This document shows positions 45,716 to 58,719 of a stretch of 64,000 bases of DNA, in pieces; position 1 is the stretch's first letter, and each line of letters begins with the position of its first letter. Origin of the DNA: Chelydra serpentina (taxonomy: Eukaryota; Chordata; Testudines; Chelydridae). The notes beneath the pieces were generated by a model that saw nothing but the letters and a program-made list of their open reading frames with translations, was not told where the DNA came from and searched no databases. The stretch covers positions 10,354,501 to 10,418,500 of the forward strand of contig JBAIAC010000003.1 of assembly GCA_037349315.1 (NCBI GenBank), read 5' to 3'. Both the position numbers and the translations under genes were made by a program.

Positions 45716-47628
45716 CCTTCTAAAATACTGTTTGTCACATGGCCAACACACTCAAATTTGACCTTGAAACACTTGGGGGGGGGGGGTGTCAAATTTTATA
45801 TTATGGATCTGTTTAAAAGACTTTATGAAGGATTAATGACTGCTAGCTGTTGTAAGCATGTTACAGACATGAGTAGTTTGTGCTATAGATGGTTAGACTC
45901 ACATCTATAGAAAGTTTTACATATGCCTATGAGCCATGGTTATAAGCAACCCATTCAGATGGTGGACCTCTAGAACAAATGATTAACCATCAACTAAAAC
46001 ATCTATTTGTTAACTCTTTATAAATGAAACCTTAATGTAAAGTCTGACCTCTACTTACAGAATAAGGTAGTGTTAAATGTAAGCAAAACAGGATCTGATC
46101 CTGTTAGATTAACAACAAGCACAGTGCTGCACACAGAGTACTGCTGTGAGTGGAATGTGGATGTGAAATATTTCAAAATAAGTCATAATTAGCCTGGATG
46201 GTACCAAATATGATTTTTTTTGTGGGTATTGAAAACTTTTCACTATTAAATTTTACATCTAACCGTTCTAATTATTAGACAATTTTCTGATTCTTATACT
46301 AACTACTAGATGAAATTAGCAGCACATAACATATGCTTAGACTGCAAAGCAAAAGGGCAATTTGATTATACAGAGAAGAGTCAGCACCAGCTATTACCAA
46401 CCTGCAAGCAAGACTCATTTTGTGACAACTGCCAAACTGCACATTGTTGCAGAAACGTTTGCCCCCTGTGTCGGGAGCTGTTTGGCTGCAATTAATTTCT
46501 CTACCCCATCTAAATGTGAAGTGAAATATGAATCCCTGATTCCAGCCCATAGCATCCCCTATGCAGAGTTTCTGGCTGATGGAAACTGCATAATCACATC
46601 CCGCAATGGTGAAACCCATAAATTACCTCCCTCCACTGCTCTTCCTTAAATGCCGTGGGGGGTTCTGTCTGTGAGAATAGCGTGGAAACTCCATCTTCTG
46701 CATGCTCAGGGGATAGATAATCCATTCACGACCTCTCTGCCTAGTGCTGCCTTGCTATAGGCTTAAATGGTAAAGAGCCCATTTCACCCATGATTTAGAA
46801 AAACGGAGGACTTGTGTGGCTGTCATATCAAAATCAAGGAATCATTTTATACAGTGGATTAAACAGAATTAGCCATAAAAATCCAGACAGCACACTGGAC
46901 AAACTGAGATCGGGAAGCACCCTGCACCCATGTATGCAGGTCAAGTAAAGTTGCTCCCATAGGTAGCTCCGTGACTTAGATGACTTTTAAATGCCCTAGA
47001 AATGAGTGTCCTTATCAAAGGGTCACGGCCACCTCCCCTAGAACTTCTGCCAGAATGAGGGATTAAATTTTCATCCAACACCAAGTGATATGGGTCTGAG
47101 ACCCAGGAGGGCTTGTAAAAACTGGGCCTAATCTCTTGGTTCCTGCCACATGGTCTGGGCCAGGTTACGAGACATTAGTATCCCTTTGACATGGCAGGGG
47201 TCAGCACCTACTGACTCAAATGGGTGGCGCTGCATCATCCTCCCACCTCCTATACAGTCCCTCACCTCTTCTAACAGCTGTGCAGAGAGGTGAGCGGATT
47301 TGTGATAAGCAATGGAAGAGGCATTTCTAACTTGCCTCTGCTACATAATGCCCTTTTCACTGGAGCAACTGTATAACGCATGGCAGTTCAGATGGGCCCT
47401 GACTCAGCAAAGAACTTAACAAGGTGCCTAACTTTAAACACACACATAGTCCCCTGGCTACAAGTTAGACACATGGTTAAATACTTTTCTAAATTAGGGC
47501 CTGTGATTTGTGAATCTTCTACCTTTACATAAACAAAAATTCCTTCTGTATTCTAACATTTCGTTTTTATGTCCCATGTTCACTACTGTCAAGAGGGTTA
47601 TGCTGTGGCAGTCCAAAATGCTCGACTT
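45716..47628. other. Non-coding with a Cys-rich short frame
   Basis: Mostly spacer, with a 10-G run near 45776 and a palindromic fossil around 47395-47515. A 61-codon frame at 46310-46495 is rich in cysteine (ten, several as CxxC pairs), but has no homologue I recognise, no exon signals and no support from neighbours. Confidence 0.45.
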
Positions 47629-47929
47629 GTATGTCCTCCTTTAAGGGCTTGTCTATTCTACTATTGTTCTGCATATATAGCTGTGTGAGAAAACCCCCTA
47701 ATGGAAGTGCAGCGCAAGCCAACAGAAGGAGCTTTTCTTCCATCATAGCTACACCACCGCTGTGAACAACTTTAGCAATGTTAATATAGCTCTTCTGTTG
47801 GCATCGATGATATAAGCAAAGTAGAGGGGAAGAGGTGTTGCTGGCATATGTCAGCAAGGGGATGTGATTTTTTCACAATCCTAATCAACATCACCATGCC
47901 AGCAAAACTTTGTAGTGAATACAAAGCCT
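47629..47929. repeat. MITE with GGGCTTGTCTA-type ends
   Basis: AGGGCTTGTCTATTCTACTA at the left and ACTTTGTAGTGAATACAAAGC at the right form imperfect inverted ends; the interior has matching inverted words (AGAAGGAGCTTTTC). No duplication seen. Confidence 0.5.
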
Positions 47930-48542
47930 AAGTATCTGAATTTGAGAACTATTTGGAACGACTTGTTGGCTACATGGCCCATTTAGTTCCCAAGGTTTGT
48001 CTAATTCTCACAACATCTCTCTGGCCTTGACATTTCTATTTCCTTGAAGTCCTTGCACAATGTTTTCTACAATTCAATTAAGGGGAAAACACTGTAAAAT
48101 GTATCCTAGCATCTTTCAAGTGATAGTAATGATCATTATTTTATCTCAGCTCCTGTTTCAGTTGCTCATCCATTCTTCATTAAAGTTTACAGAAACTTAC
48201 TTTATTTCTATAGTTGTTTTTCTACTGAGACAAGACAACCTGGTGAATGTTTGGGAACAATAAACCACCTTCAGTGAAGACACTTATTTGCTATTTTGAA
48301 ATTGTTCAAATGGCTGCAATGACATTATAGATTTTTTCAAATGTCATATGATCTATTCACTTTTCAGAAGATTTCACACTTTCTGTTTCAATACAGGATT
48401 TCTATACTGACAACCAAAGCAGAGATGGGCAACCAGTTTTAGTTAAAGGAACCTAACCCAAAATGGGATATTTTTTTATGTCTGCTTAACTCCTCCGCCC
48501 TCTCCCCCCCCCAGAGGCATAACAAATTCCAAAATCTAGAAG
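47930..48542. other. Non-coding, nothing recognised
   Basis: AT-rich spacer, C run at 48507-48514. Confidence 0.5.
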
Positions 48543-48798
48543 TTGAAACTAGACTAAATCAGACTGGAAATAAGGCACACATTTTTAACAGTGCGAGGAA
48601 TTAACTATTGGAACAATTTAAGGATGTGGTGAATTCTCCATCACTTGAAGTCTTTACATCAAGACAGGATGTTTTCCCAACAGAAGTTATGGGCATGAAG
48701 TGGGAACACTAAATAAGGTTTTCTGGACTGTGTTATACAAGAGATCAGACTAGATGATCATAAGGGTCCCTTCTGGCCTCCAAATCTGTGAATCTGTA
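48543..48798 (+). repeat. CR1-related LINE 3' end
   Basis: AAACTAGACTAAATCAGACT, TTGGAACAATTTAAGGATGT, GTGAATTCTCCATCACTTGA and AGACTAGATGATCATAAGGG, then AATCTGTGAATCTG. Same tail type as at 18.9 kb. Confidence 0.8.
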
Positions 48799-49085
48799 AA
48801 ACCAGGATGCATCACAATTACAAAATAAAGCCAATGGTTGTGGTATTCTAGACTTGGCTTTGCTGACCCACTAGCCAACCCCCATTCCTAACCCAATTCT
48901 CTGTCCATCTGCACTGCCAACAAGGAACGGTCTACAGAGTTTGAAATCTTTCCACGGCTGATTCATGGTCTGTGCTTGTCAGGTCTTATGTGCTCCTACA
49001 AGAGAGTGTGTTTGAGCAAATGTTTCACCCAGGAAGGAACCAGAAGGATGGGGACACATACCTTGAAAGAGCAGAAGTCACAGTC
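48799..49085. other. Non-coding spacer
   Basis: Nothing recognised. Confidence 0.5.
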
Positions 49086-49328
49086 ATGGCTTGTCTACAT
49101 GTTGGAGTAATGCGCTTTAAGGAGATGTGATTTCTAAAGTGCAGAAATGTGTTGTCATTAATTGGTCCATACGGAGCCTGTTGTAGACAGCACAATGTTA
49201 AAGTACAGTAGGGAAACCCATAGTGTACACCAGCAGGGTCTATACAGACCAATTAATGGCAACATATGAGAGCACTTTTGAAGTCATACCCCCATAGCAT
49301 GCATTGCCCCAACATGTAGACAAGTCCA
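49086..49328. mobile_element. 243-bp MITE with CTTGTCTACATGTTGG ends
   Basis: TGGCTTGTCTACATGTTGGA at the left pairs with the complement of TGGACTTGTCTACATGTTGG at the right, and the match continues to AATGC. Interior words GTCTATACAGACCAATTAAT and ATTAATTGGTCCATACGGAG are also inverted. No convincing duplication. Confidence 0.7.
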
Positions 49329-51960
49329 CAGATATCAACTGAGTGGCTCTCTCAGGTGTGAGTGTTTTAAAACTCGAGCTCATCAGTTCAAGACTGACAT
49401 ACCCACATGACTAAATAAAATGCATCATTGAATTTATGACCTTTTTGGTTATCACTGAATTTGCAGTACATAAGTTAAATATAAGTGTTTTGAGGATACA
49501 AGTAACAAAAATAATAATTTTATAAGCTAGAGCCATGCCAGCCATCCCAAGCTGCTAAATGCAGCAGCTCTTCAAACCAGCGTTTTTTGGCACGGGAGTT
49601 TTTTTGCAAATAAACTTAAACTGAGTAAAGAGTATATGAAAACAGCATGATGAAATTTAAACTCCAGTAAATAATGTTTTCGCTCAACAGGAGTTTAAAT
49701 TTAAGAGATACCATTTTAAATTACAAACTACTGCAGCATTCACAGTCAGGCAAACATCCATAATTCACATAGGCTTTCCGGACAGGATACTGTAGCATTC
49801 CAAATATACATACAGGAGAATTTAAATTCTGGTGTTATATGGAACCTGTTAACAAGTAATCATCCACATAAGGGCCATAGCAGCATATATGTAACACATG
49901 AGGTTGTGGTGTGCTGTCTTTGTTGAATTGAGGGAGAACAGCAAAACCAGAAGTGAGTTTTGCAGGTTAACGCAAAGGAGTGTTAATAATGCCTTTGTAG
50001 CACTATCATGTGGATTGAAGACCAATTAATTACAAAGCTTGTTTAACAAGGAATACTGCTACATGGTTGATGATCACATAGTCACTGAAAAGTTTTAGCA
50101 GCACAATAAGATCACCAGTGATGGACATGAACTGAATATTCAGCCAAACCTCCTTAAGGACCTAGCTAGAAATCAATGCAGGTGGTCCTTGATCTGCAAG
50201 GAGGCTGCTCCCCTTTGAGATTTGCCTTTATGTTGCTACCATTATGTATTCTCTATGAGCAACGTATCGTAGATTTTTTTTTGTTAAGTTGGGACTAACT
50301 TTTTTTGTATCCTTCCACCTGTAAAGCAGTCTGGTTTTAACACCATGAAACCAGCTCAGAAGGCAAGGAACATTTGCATCTAACCTCTGAACATTGCCTG
50401 AAATAGCACTTCTAAGTAGAAAAATGTCATGGTTTTAAGATCTGATGCCTGGGTGACAGAATAGGAAATTCAGGATGATATAAAACTCCTCTTCAGAGTT
50501 TCAACACAGCTATTCTGTCAGGGCAGTAGGCCCTGGTCCCCACAGAATGAAAAGTGGGGCCTGCTTCCAAACTGCACCTCGGCTTTGTCCCTCCACACTG
50601 GCTGTGTATCTTTGGTGGGTCCCACAGGCTACCTAACAATGTGACTACAATTGACTTAAGCCACCAGAATCTATTGCTAGTCACCACTGCTGCCAGACCT
50701 CTGCTCCCTTAAAGGGGCTCACCATTGTGGAGGGGTCTCCTTGGGAAGGCAAGGCAGCCTCAGGCTTTCCTTTCCTCTCTTCCCTACATGGAAAATCCTG
50801 GGTCATTTGGTGCCCAGGAGAAGGAGGTACACTACTGTGGAAGTAGATGACCCTCCTTTCCATGAAGGGCCGGGTGCCCGGCATGCTCAGATCTTGGTGG
50901 TGCGATGTGACCTATTATAACTGTATTTATAAAGGGCTGATCCCTTCATTGGGTATTGGGCTGACCCCCAAAGACACCAAAGAGCCATCAAGGGATTGCT
51001 TTTCCAATGGGAACTGCTGGGGCTGTGCCCTTTGGAAAAATCTAGCCACAACAATTGTGGGTGCTGAGCGTTTTTGAAATCCTGGCAGAGGTTCAGGAAG
51101 CAGGATTGGGTCCATATAACACTTTCTATCTCTTCAGAAGAAGGTGCTTTGTTTGAAAATTTCAGCCAGATCCCTGGAGTTAAAGGACCCTCTGTTGCTA
51201 AAATAAATCACCGTTCTCCCTATTTCATACCTGGGAGAGCCTTCACACTTGAGTGTGCAATACTGGCCATGCATTCGTGCACTCCTTAAACTTAACGCTA
51301 AGCAATGCTGTTTGGAATATGGATAATAGTTTTTGGTTTGGCTATAACATTTATGAGAGCTTTGCAGCTCTTTAGAGTTTGAATGCAACCCACAGCTTCC
51401 CTTTCTCATCACATTAATAATGTGCTCGTTGCTGCTTCTTTCCCCATTTTATTTGCATATGATAACTTCTTCAAGCTGAAAGCTACTCCTGTAATCACAA
51501 TATTTCATCCTCTCTCATCCTGTAATGTCTCATTTGCACTAAAGTAGAAATGTGGGAATGAGTTGCTAAGCAACCAAAGGCCTTTTCCTCCCCCACACCC
51601 TCTCCCCCAGTACTGAGGCTTTTCCCACAGCAAATAAGAGAATATTTTAATGTTGCAGAATTAAGTTTTATTAGATGTCAGTTTTCTAATAACGTTGGAG
51701 GGATCTGTAAAATAGAACTCCACACATCTGCTTGCCAAATGATTTTCTAAGCCTCCAAATGTTTGTATTTACGGAATACAATCCTATTTTATATGGCATT
51801 TTATTGCACTCTGAAATACTTTCCAATAAAAACAAATTCTAAATGCTTAGAATGGCCTAGCATGGCTACATACAGGAGTTATCAGTATGTATATCTGTAA
51901 GGATTTTTTTTCCTTTTCTTCCTTTAATTCTCATAATTTGCAGCCCGGATTGGTACCATA
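49329..51960. other. Non-coding, nothing recognised
   Basis: 2.6 kb without a repeat or gene that I can support, the longest unassigned stretch in the right half. Short frames around 50500-51400 show no domain. Confidence 0.5.
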
Positions 51961-52100
51961 TTTTTATTGACTTGCAATAAGCACTTTAAAGAAAATATAC
52001 ACAGATGTTACTAGGCTTGACGTAGGAATGACTGGGTGAGGTTCTCTGGCCTGTGTTCGGTGGAGTTCACAATGGTCCCTTCTGGCCTTAAAAACTACAA
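51961..52100 (+). repeat. CR1-related tail fragment
   Basis: GGTTCTCTGGCCTGTGTTCG and CACAATGGTCCCTTCTGGCC to TTAAAAACTAC match the tail type at 18.9 and 48.7 kb. Confidence 0.65.
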
Positions 52101-52320
52101 AATGAAAAAAGCGTTCTAGGATAGAAGCCATAAAAAATAAGACGATGGTAGCCATACTGCCCACCTCAAAAGGTTCGAAAGTTAGTCATGATGCAAAAAC
52201 CATGCAATTGGCTTTTAAATAATGAGATTTTCTAAAATGGATAAACAACAGATACTTTTTATTTGCGTGATGGTTCTTCAGTTTTTAGTGGTCACATTTT
52301 CAATCTCTATTCTACAATCA

Positions 52321-53532
52321 TGAGGGATAGAAACTTGCTGTCCCATTCCAGAGAGCAATGCAGACCAGTGAGAGGTTGTGTCACTGCCTGCACTGTAACC
52401 TGGGTGCCTCACAATGCTTTGCTGTTGTAGCTCCTGACCTGGGCCACTCACAAACAGCCAAACAGCATGCAGGTTAGGCCCTGAGTGTCTGTGTATAGCT
52501 ACAGACCTGGCCCAGCACTTCTGACCCCAGCTACCTGGCAGCAGCACATCACCCACACTGTGGCTTACACCAGTCTGGGTTACTACCTGCAGGGTGGCCC
52601 CAACACACTCCCAGTCCTAAATTTTCCCAAAACGTGTGTTCTGCACTGTCCAGCCTTCTCCTGGGCAGTTTAGATATCAGAGGTTCATTGCCCATGTAAG
52701 GGGTCAATATGCAACAGTTTGCTACTTGAGCTGGAGTCACCCAAACTGTGGATTAGTTTTGATTAAAAAATAAAGTAAGTTGATTTAACTACAAAGAGGT
52801 AGATTTTAAGTGAGAACAAGTATAAAGTATTAAAGCCAGAAATGGTTACACGAGAAATAAAGATAAAACACTGCCTAGTAGCTAAAGCTTAACAAGCTAG
52901 ATTTGGTTCAAGATAAAGTCCTTACCACATGTTCTCAGTAATATGGCTGACCAAATTCTCAGGTCGGTGTCTCCCCCAAAGTCAAAGGGCTGGTTCCTTT
53001 GTCTCAGGTGAGAGAGTGAGAGAGATGCCTTGGGGTGTTTTTGCCTCTCCATTTCATAGTCCAGTGACACTTTGAAATGGATTCTTCTGAGGATGACCCC
53101 TCAAAGAAAAGTTTATTTAATAGTAAAAAGGCAATGTGGAGTCTGGTGAGGAAGGTGTCTCCATGCTCTTTCTTCTCCCTGACTATGCTGAAATGTGGGT
53201 TTGCCTTATCTACTGGCATTTCCCCCTCCTGCTGTCTTAGGAACCCTGTTTACACCTTATATTTAAATTGAGGTAAACATACATCACTTTGTTTAGGACA
53301 GACCTGTTTAACAACTTTTGCCTAGTCAGGGCTGTGTGGGTTTGAACATGTACTAACATCCTCATTCAGGGGGAATTCATAACCTTACATATAATGTTGC
53401 TACATACATTTCACCATGATATTATTGACCAGCAAGTGATTAGATTTTAAACAATACCTCACAATGCATATTTTGTTCAAAGATTATTACAATGGTGTGC
53501 ACGGTGTGACTACAGGGGTGCTTTCGGTCACA
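52321..53532 (-). mobile_element. Solo LTR, third of the series
   Basis: Homologous to the split LTR at 24516-27805 along its length (for example TTTGTTTAGGACAGAC, TGTCTCAGGTGAGAG, AAAGATTATTACAATGGTG). TCTAC at 52311-52315 and 53533-53537 may be the target duplication; the left edge is uncertain by about five bases. No internal retroviral sequence follows, so it is a solo LTR. The TATA region is degraded (TATGAAAT on the minus strand near 53055). Confidence 0.72.
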
Positions 53533-53537
53533 TCTAC

Positions 53538-54045
53538 CTTTTCTTTTAAAATGGAAGTTGTGATTCTCATGCAATCAGATGACTCCAGTAGCTGGGGCCG
53601 GTCAAATATTGTGAAACTCACAATGAAATTGCCAAGGCTGGCAAAACTCTGGCAGCTGACTTGTGCAGTAGACTTAGCTGATTGTGCTAGCCACCACGGA
53701 GTAAAACACGCACAAACCAAAGTCCTAGGGCATCTCTAAAAGTTACTGTGGGCTCACTCAGATCATAGGGGAGAGACGATGGCTCTTCTGCCCACCATTC
53801 ACCCCAGATTGGAAATGCAAGTAGTGCATTTTGGGGGGGGGGGGAGGGAGAGGAGGGCACTACCTATCAGTCACCCCTTAGTAGCATTGGCCTTCCCAAG
53901 GGCTCTCATTCCCTCTCTCTCTGGGTTTCTCCCCCTCTTTCCCTTAGCCCGCCTCTTGTATTGCCTTGTACAGTACTCCTTTAGAGTGCTGATGCCTGGG
54001 AACACTCTTGACCCTTGCTGTAGTAGGACTCCAATATTCACACTG
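53538..54045. other. Non-coding spacer with G run
   Basis: A 12-G run near 53831 and nothing else recognised. Confidence 0.5.
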
Positions 54046-54420
54046 GGACTGGTCGAAACATTCTAAGCAAGATATTTGACCGTCAGAAAATGGGGTTTTC
54101 ATTGAATTTTTTTAATCAGAAAACATTAACTATGTGGAATTTTCAGTCAGGAAACTAAACAAATGTTTTGTTTCGGGTCAAGTCCCTGTGTCCAGAGCTT
54201 CCACAGTGCCCCCTGGGGACTGTAGTTCTGGGTTGCTCATACTCCCATTATCCCCTGTGGGCTAGCCTTCCCAGCTAGACTACCTGTCCCATAATGCATC
54301 ATTTCAACATTTCTGAAACAATGTTTTTCTAAACATTTCATTTGAGAAAAAAAATCAATATTTTGACTTTTTGGCCGGATTCAGAACCAAAACAAATGTT
54401 GATGTATTGGAATTCCCTCA
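54046..54420. repeat. hAT-like MITE fragment
   Basis: ACTGGTCGAAACATTCTAAG near 54049 recalls the TAGAGCTGGTCGAAA end. AAATTTT-rich arms (54100-54130 and 54330-54370) are roughly inverted around a middle with CAGTGCCCCCTGGGGACTGT. Right end not preserved. Confidence 0.45.
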
Positions 54421-56429
54421 GGGAAGGGAGACTGCATTTTATAAATTTCCCTTTGGGAGATCAGTATAACAAAACAATACAGCAACCAGAGCAGCCTTAA
54501 GGATTCCTAGCCTAAACTGAAAGGAGATTAAACATACAAATAATGAGCCAATCACAGTCTGAGAGCCCCCAGGAAAAAACAACAAACTCGTTCACATTTC
54601 ACGATGCTTGATGTTAAGGTCATAAAAATCCCTGAGTATTGCAATACACAAACATACTCTGTTCTGGAAGTGAAATTGCACCAGACGTTTCAAGGATTCA
54701 ATGAAAAAAAACTAGCCAAAAACAAAACAGGTCTAACAATTGAAGTTCAACTGTTAAATTAGATCTGTCACAGGCACCTTTTAAAGAGACTCTTGAGGTA
54801 ATTTGATCCAAAAATACCTACGTGACATGAGACCCTATGTCTCATTTTCAAAAGTGACTCAGGCATTTTTGAAAATGGGACTAAATTGCTTTTGAAAAAT
54901 ATTACTCCTAGTGTACACATACAATTAAAAACAAAAATATCAATTTGAAAACACTAAGGATCATAACAGGAAATCACTCATTCCTCTTTGGGAATATCCA
55001 GTCTAATATAATACTGACAGCTGTAATGGGGTAACCGACTGGTGAAGCACATTTCTATGTTCCTATTCAGCTAGAATCTTGAAATCTTTAATTATGAATT
55101 ATGGGTTGGCCTAAGGTTAATGTCCCTAATTTAGAACTCGGAGCTGCATGCCCAGTGCTTTAAATTGCACTGGTATAGGAGCTTGCTATCAGGATCAGGG
55201 TGCTGGAACCAGCTGTGCCGAGAGACTCTAGCTCCAATTACTGTGTCTGCTCTGTACAGGGCGAATGTCCGGTATCCTGAAACTGGCTGAGTCACTGACC
55301 ACAATCTAATCATGAGCGTGTGTGTTCAGTAAACATGTAAAACCCAAAGGAATTATTCATCCCAGCAGCAGGTTTATGAAACCCAGAAATCATGCCATTC
55401 AAACATGAAGCCTTAACTACCACGGCCTATGAGGCTTATTCACTAAGCACTGAATTGCTCAGTGATTATGCGAGTGGGGTCATCATTAATGGGTAATACA
55501 CAAGCTTTCCACAGCCTGATCCTACCTGGACCTTCATCCCAACATTAAATACATCAGCTTGCAGGGGATATAAGGTCCTGTGTAACCAGCAGCTCGCTAG
55601 CGCTGCTGTTTCATGACAGCGGAGCTGAAACAGTATCTATCTGTAGCGTGCTTTGCACAGAGATATAGCAATATCCCTCCAAAGTGCCTGTATGCAGGCG
55701 GGTGGTCTTTCCAGCGAGGACATGGAAATAAAACTCTAAGCTTCAGTCCTTTAAGGTCCATTGCTCAGGTCTTGTCTATTAGCCATTAACAATCACAGAA
55801 ACAAACAGCAAATCAACTGACAACACTGAGCAATAATTCCAAGGAGGCTTGACCCAATTCAGCCAGCCAGGAAGGAAGAGGGCATATGCTTCCCTTTACA
55901 CCCAGCTTCCCTTTCTTTTATACTCCACCTAGAGCAGCCATATGACCAGCTGGGACCTTTTAACCTTTTACAGAAACTGCAGCACCTTTATCTTGTCACA
56001 CTGTCTTAGATAACCTTCATAGTCAGAGCCATTCCTTTGGCTGTTTGAACTGTGCAGTTGCACCTGGCACCTATTGCTGATGGTGGTTTTCCCTTCCAGG
56101 GTACAGCAACAAGGCCAGCAACACTGAAAAATAGTGGGGGAAATAACATAATCATGTAGCTAAAGGCTGCACCATAATGTGTATGTGTGAGATGGCTGAG
56201 TTAATGTTGCACTTAAATCTGGCATTTCCTAACTTTTGAGTGCTGGGATTTGCAATCTGAATGTTGGTGTGCGCATGTGTGAGTATTATATAAACGTAAA
56301 AAGGCAACATGCCTTCTAAATGCTAGATTGTAATTCCCTTACAGTGAGTAACCCTTTACTCCACAGTAATTTAGTCGACTTCCATGGGTCTGGAGCAAAG
56401 TGCTATGCAACATGATTAAGAGGATTACA
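54421..56429. other. Non-coding, nothing recognised
   Basis: 2 kb of spacer, AT-rich, with short frames only. Confidence 0.5.
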
Positions 56430-57476
56430 ATCTAGTCAGAAACGTGGTCTAAGAAAATTACTATAAAGTGAGTTACCAACTGGTTGAATGACCGTACTCA
56501 AAGAGTAGTAATCAATGGTTAGCTGTCAAATTGAGAAGGCATATCTAGTGGGGTCAGTCCTGGGTCTAGTACTATTCAACATTTTCATTAATGACTTGAA
56601 TAATAGAGTGAAGAGTATACTTACATATTTTGCAGATGACACTAAGCTGTGGGTGAGTGGGTTACAAGCACTTTCGAGGACAGGATTAGAATTTAAAATG
56701 ACCTTGCCAAATTGGAGGATTGGTCTGAAATCAACCAGATTAAATTCAATAAAGACATGTCCAAAGTACTACACTTAGAAAGGAAAAGTCAAATGCACAA
56801 CTATGAAATGGGGAATAACTGGCTAGGTGGTTGTACTTCTGGAAAGGATCTTGGGGGTATAGTGGATCACAAACTGAATATGAGCCAACAATGTGATGCA
56901 GTTGCAAACAAGGCTAATATTCTGTGGTTTATTAATAGGAATGTTGTGTGTAAAACATGGGAGGTAATTGTCACACTGTACTTGGCACTGGTGAGGCCTC
57001 AGCTGGAATGGTGTGTCCAATTCTGGGAGCTGCGTTTTAGGAAAGGGTTAATTGGAAAGTGTCCAGAAAAAAAAAAGACAGTTAAAATGCTAAGTGATTT
57101 AGGAAACCAGACCTATGAAGAAAGATTGAGGGAGCTGAGTATGATCAGTTTTGAGAAAAGAAGACTGAGTGGAGACCTATGGTAAGAGCTGTTATAAAGT
57201 GGACAGCGATCAGTTATTCTTCATGTCAACTGAAGGTAGGACAAATAGTAATGGGCTTCATCTGCAGCTAAGGAGATTTAGGTTACAGATATTAGGGAAA
57301 ACTATCAGGGTAGTTAAGTTCTGGAACAGGCGTCCAAGGGAGGTTGTGACATCCCCATCACTGGCGGTTTTTAAGATCAGGTTGCACAAAACACATATAA
57401 GGGTGATCTAGGTTTACTTGATCCTGCCTCAGCTCAGGGGACTAGACTTGATGACCTCTTGAGGTCCCTTCCTATG
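56430..57476 (+). pseudogene. CR1 LINE fragment, C-terminal half of the reverse transcriptase
   Basis: Opens at motif B ([16 protein letters not shown] near 56550), followed by the intact catalytic box FADD (YFADDTKLW near 56625-56650), then HLERKSQMHNYEMG, LNMSQQCDAVANKAN, LYLALVRPQLEWCVQFW and [19 protein letters not shown] in CR1 order. It ends in TTGAGGTCCCTTCCTATGG. Frame changes near 56710, 57180 and 57290 and scattered stops. It is more diverged than the ATTCTATGAT-tailed copies. The tail stops where a MITE begins at 57477. Confidence 0.85.
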
Positions 57477-57800
57477 GCCTCATCTATGCTGCCAGTAGCA
57501 TGTAAGGTAGGCATAGCTACACAATGCAGTGAAAAGCAGACTGCATCCACACAGGAGCACATAGCTACATGTGGCAGTGAAAGGCTCAGATGGGGGGATG
57601 CATCAGGGAAAGTCTCCAGTAGTGGGGAGCTGCCAGAGCCTTTCCCTGCTGCCTCCTCTCTGCCAGAGTCCTTTCCTGTTGCTGGAGCCTTTCCCCAGCT
57701 CAGTGAAAAACTCTGGCAATGGGACATGACTGCCAAACCCAGCGGTGTAGTGGTGATAGGAACTGCTTGGGCATGTAGAGAGCTGTGGAGGGTATATTAT
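57477..57800. repeat. MITE-like repeat related to 42709-43050
   Basis: Shares GCATAGCTACACAATGCAGT and CAGTGAAAAGCAG-type words with 42709-43050. The right end is indistinct. Confidence 0.45.
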
Positions 57801-58719
57801 ATCCTAATAGGCATGTGTCAGTTCTCAAAAAGGGCCATATGTTTGGAGTTTAGTGTACCCACCTACACATCAAATATCATTTGAAAGCTTATTTCTTTAT
57901 ATTTAGATGAGGTATGACGTGGAGCTCTCAAGTGGAGCCATAAGCCCATAGGTGAGATGAAACAATGGCACTCCAAATGAGATACTGTCATATTTCGCAC
58001 AGTTCCAGAAACACTGAGACATGACTATGACTATAGTTTACCAACGTAATATGGTGTTTATTGGTCAAAGCTACCAAAGAATGTTATATTAACATTTGTA
58101 TCAGTTTTGCATGGGCAAGTATATATTTTTAGGAATGATGAAGCTGTTTAGCATGTGGGGGAAATGGCAAATAACATTTTCCAATATACTAACATGAAAT
58201 GTTTTCTCGTCGCATATTCTCACTTGTCAAAGTATCTCCCAAGTGGTAATAGCTTTCTCTAATTTTCAGCTGAAATGTGCTGACCAGATCAGTCTCACAC
58301 TGAAGGTACTGCATAGTGGGTAGATATAAATGTATGTGAATTCCTAATGTAATGCTTCTCCACTTGTCAGCTTTTGTACATACAGTGTAGCATCTAGTCT
58401 GCCTGGTAGAAGGTTTTAATTTGTAGTTGCCTACACATGCAATACTAGCTTTTGAAATACTCCAGAAACTAGCTTTTTAATTCAGTGACACTTATGCACA
58501 GATCAGTATTAGTGTTAGGGATGATAACACAAAGCTTCTTATTGGGCTTCAGTGAAAGTGCTCACTAAACAAAACTGGCAATTCTGATATGAACATATAG
58601 ATTTAATTTATGTCTAATTTAACGCAAATCTGTATACTTGTACAAAATGAAAAAATGGTGGAAGTGGTAGTGGTAATGCTTACAGTGTACTTTGGGAACT
58701 TTACCTCTACAGGGAAGTT
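57801..58719. other. Non-coding, nothing recognised
   Basis: AT-rich spacer. Confidence 0.5.
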
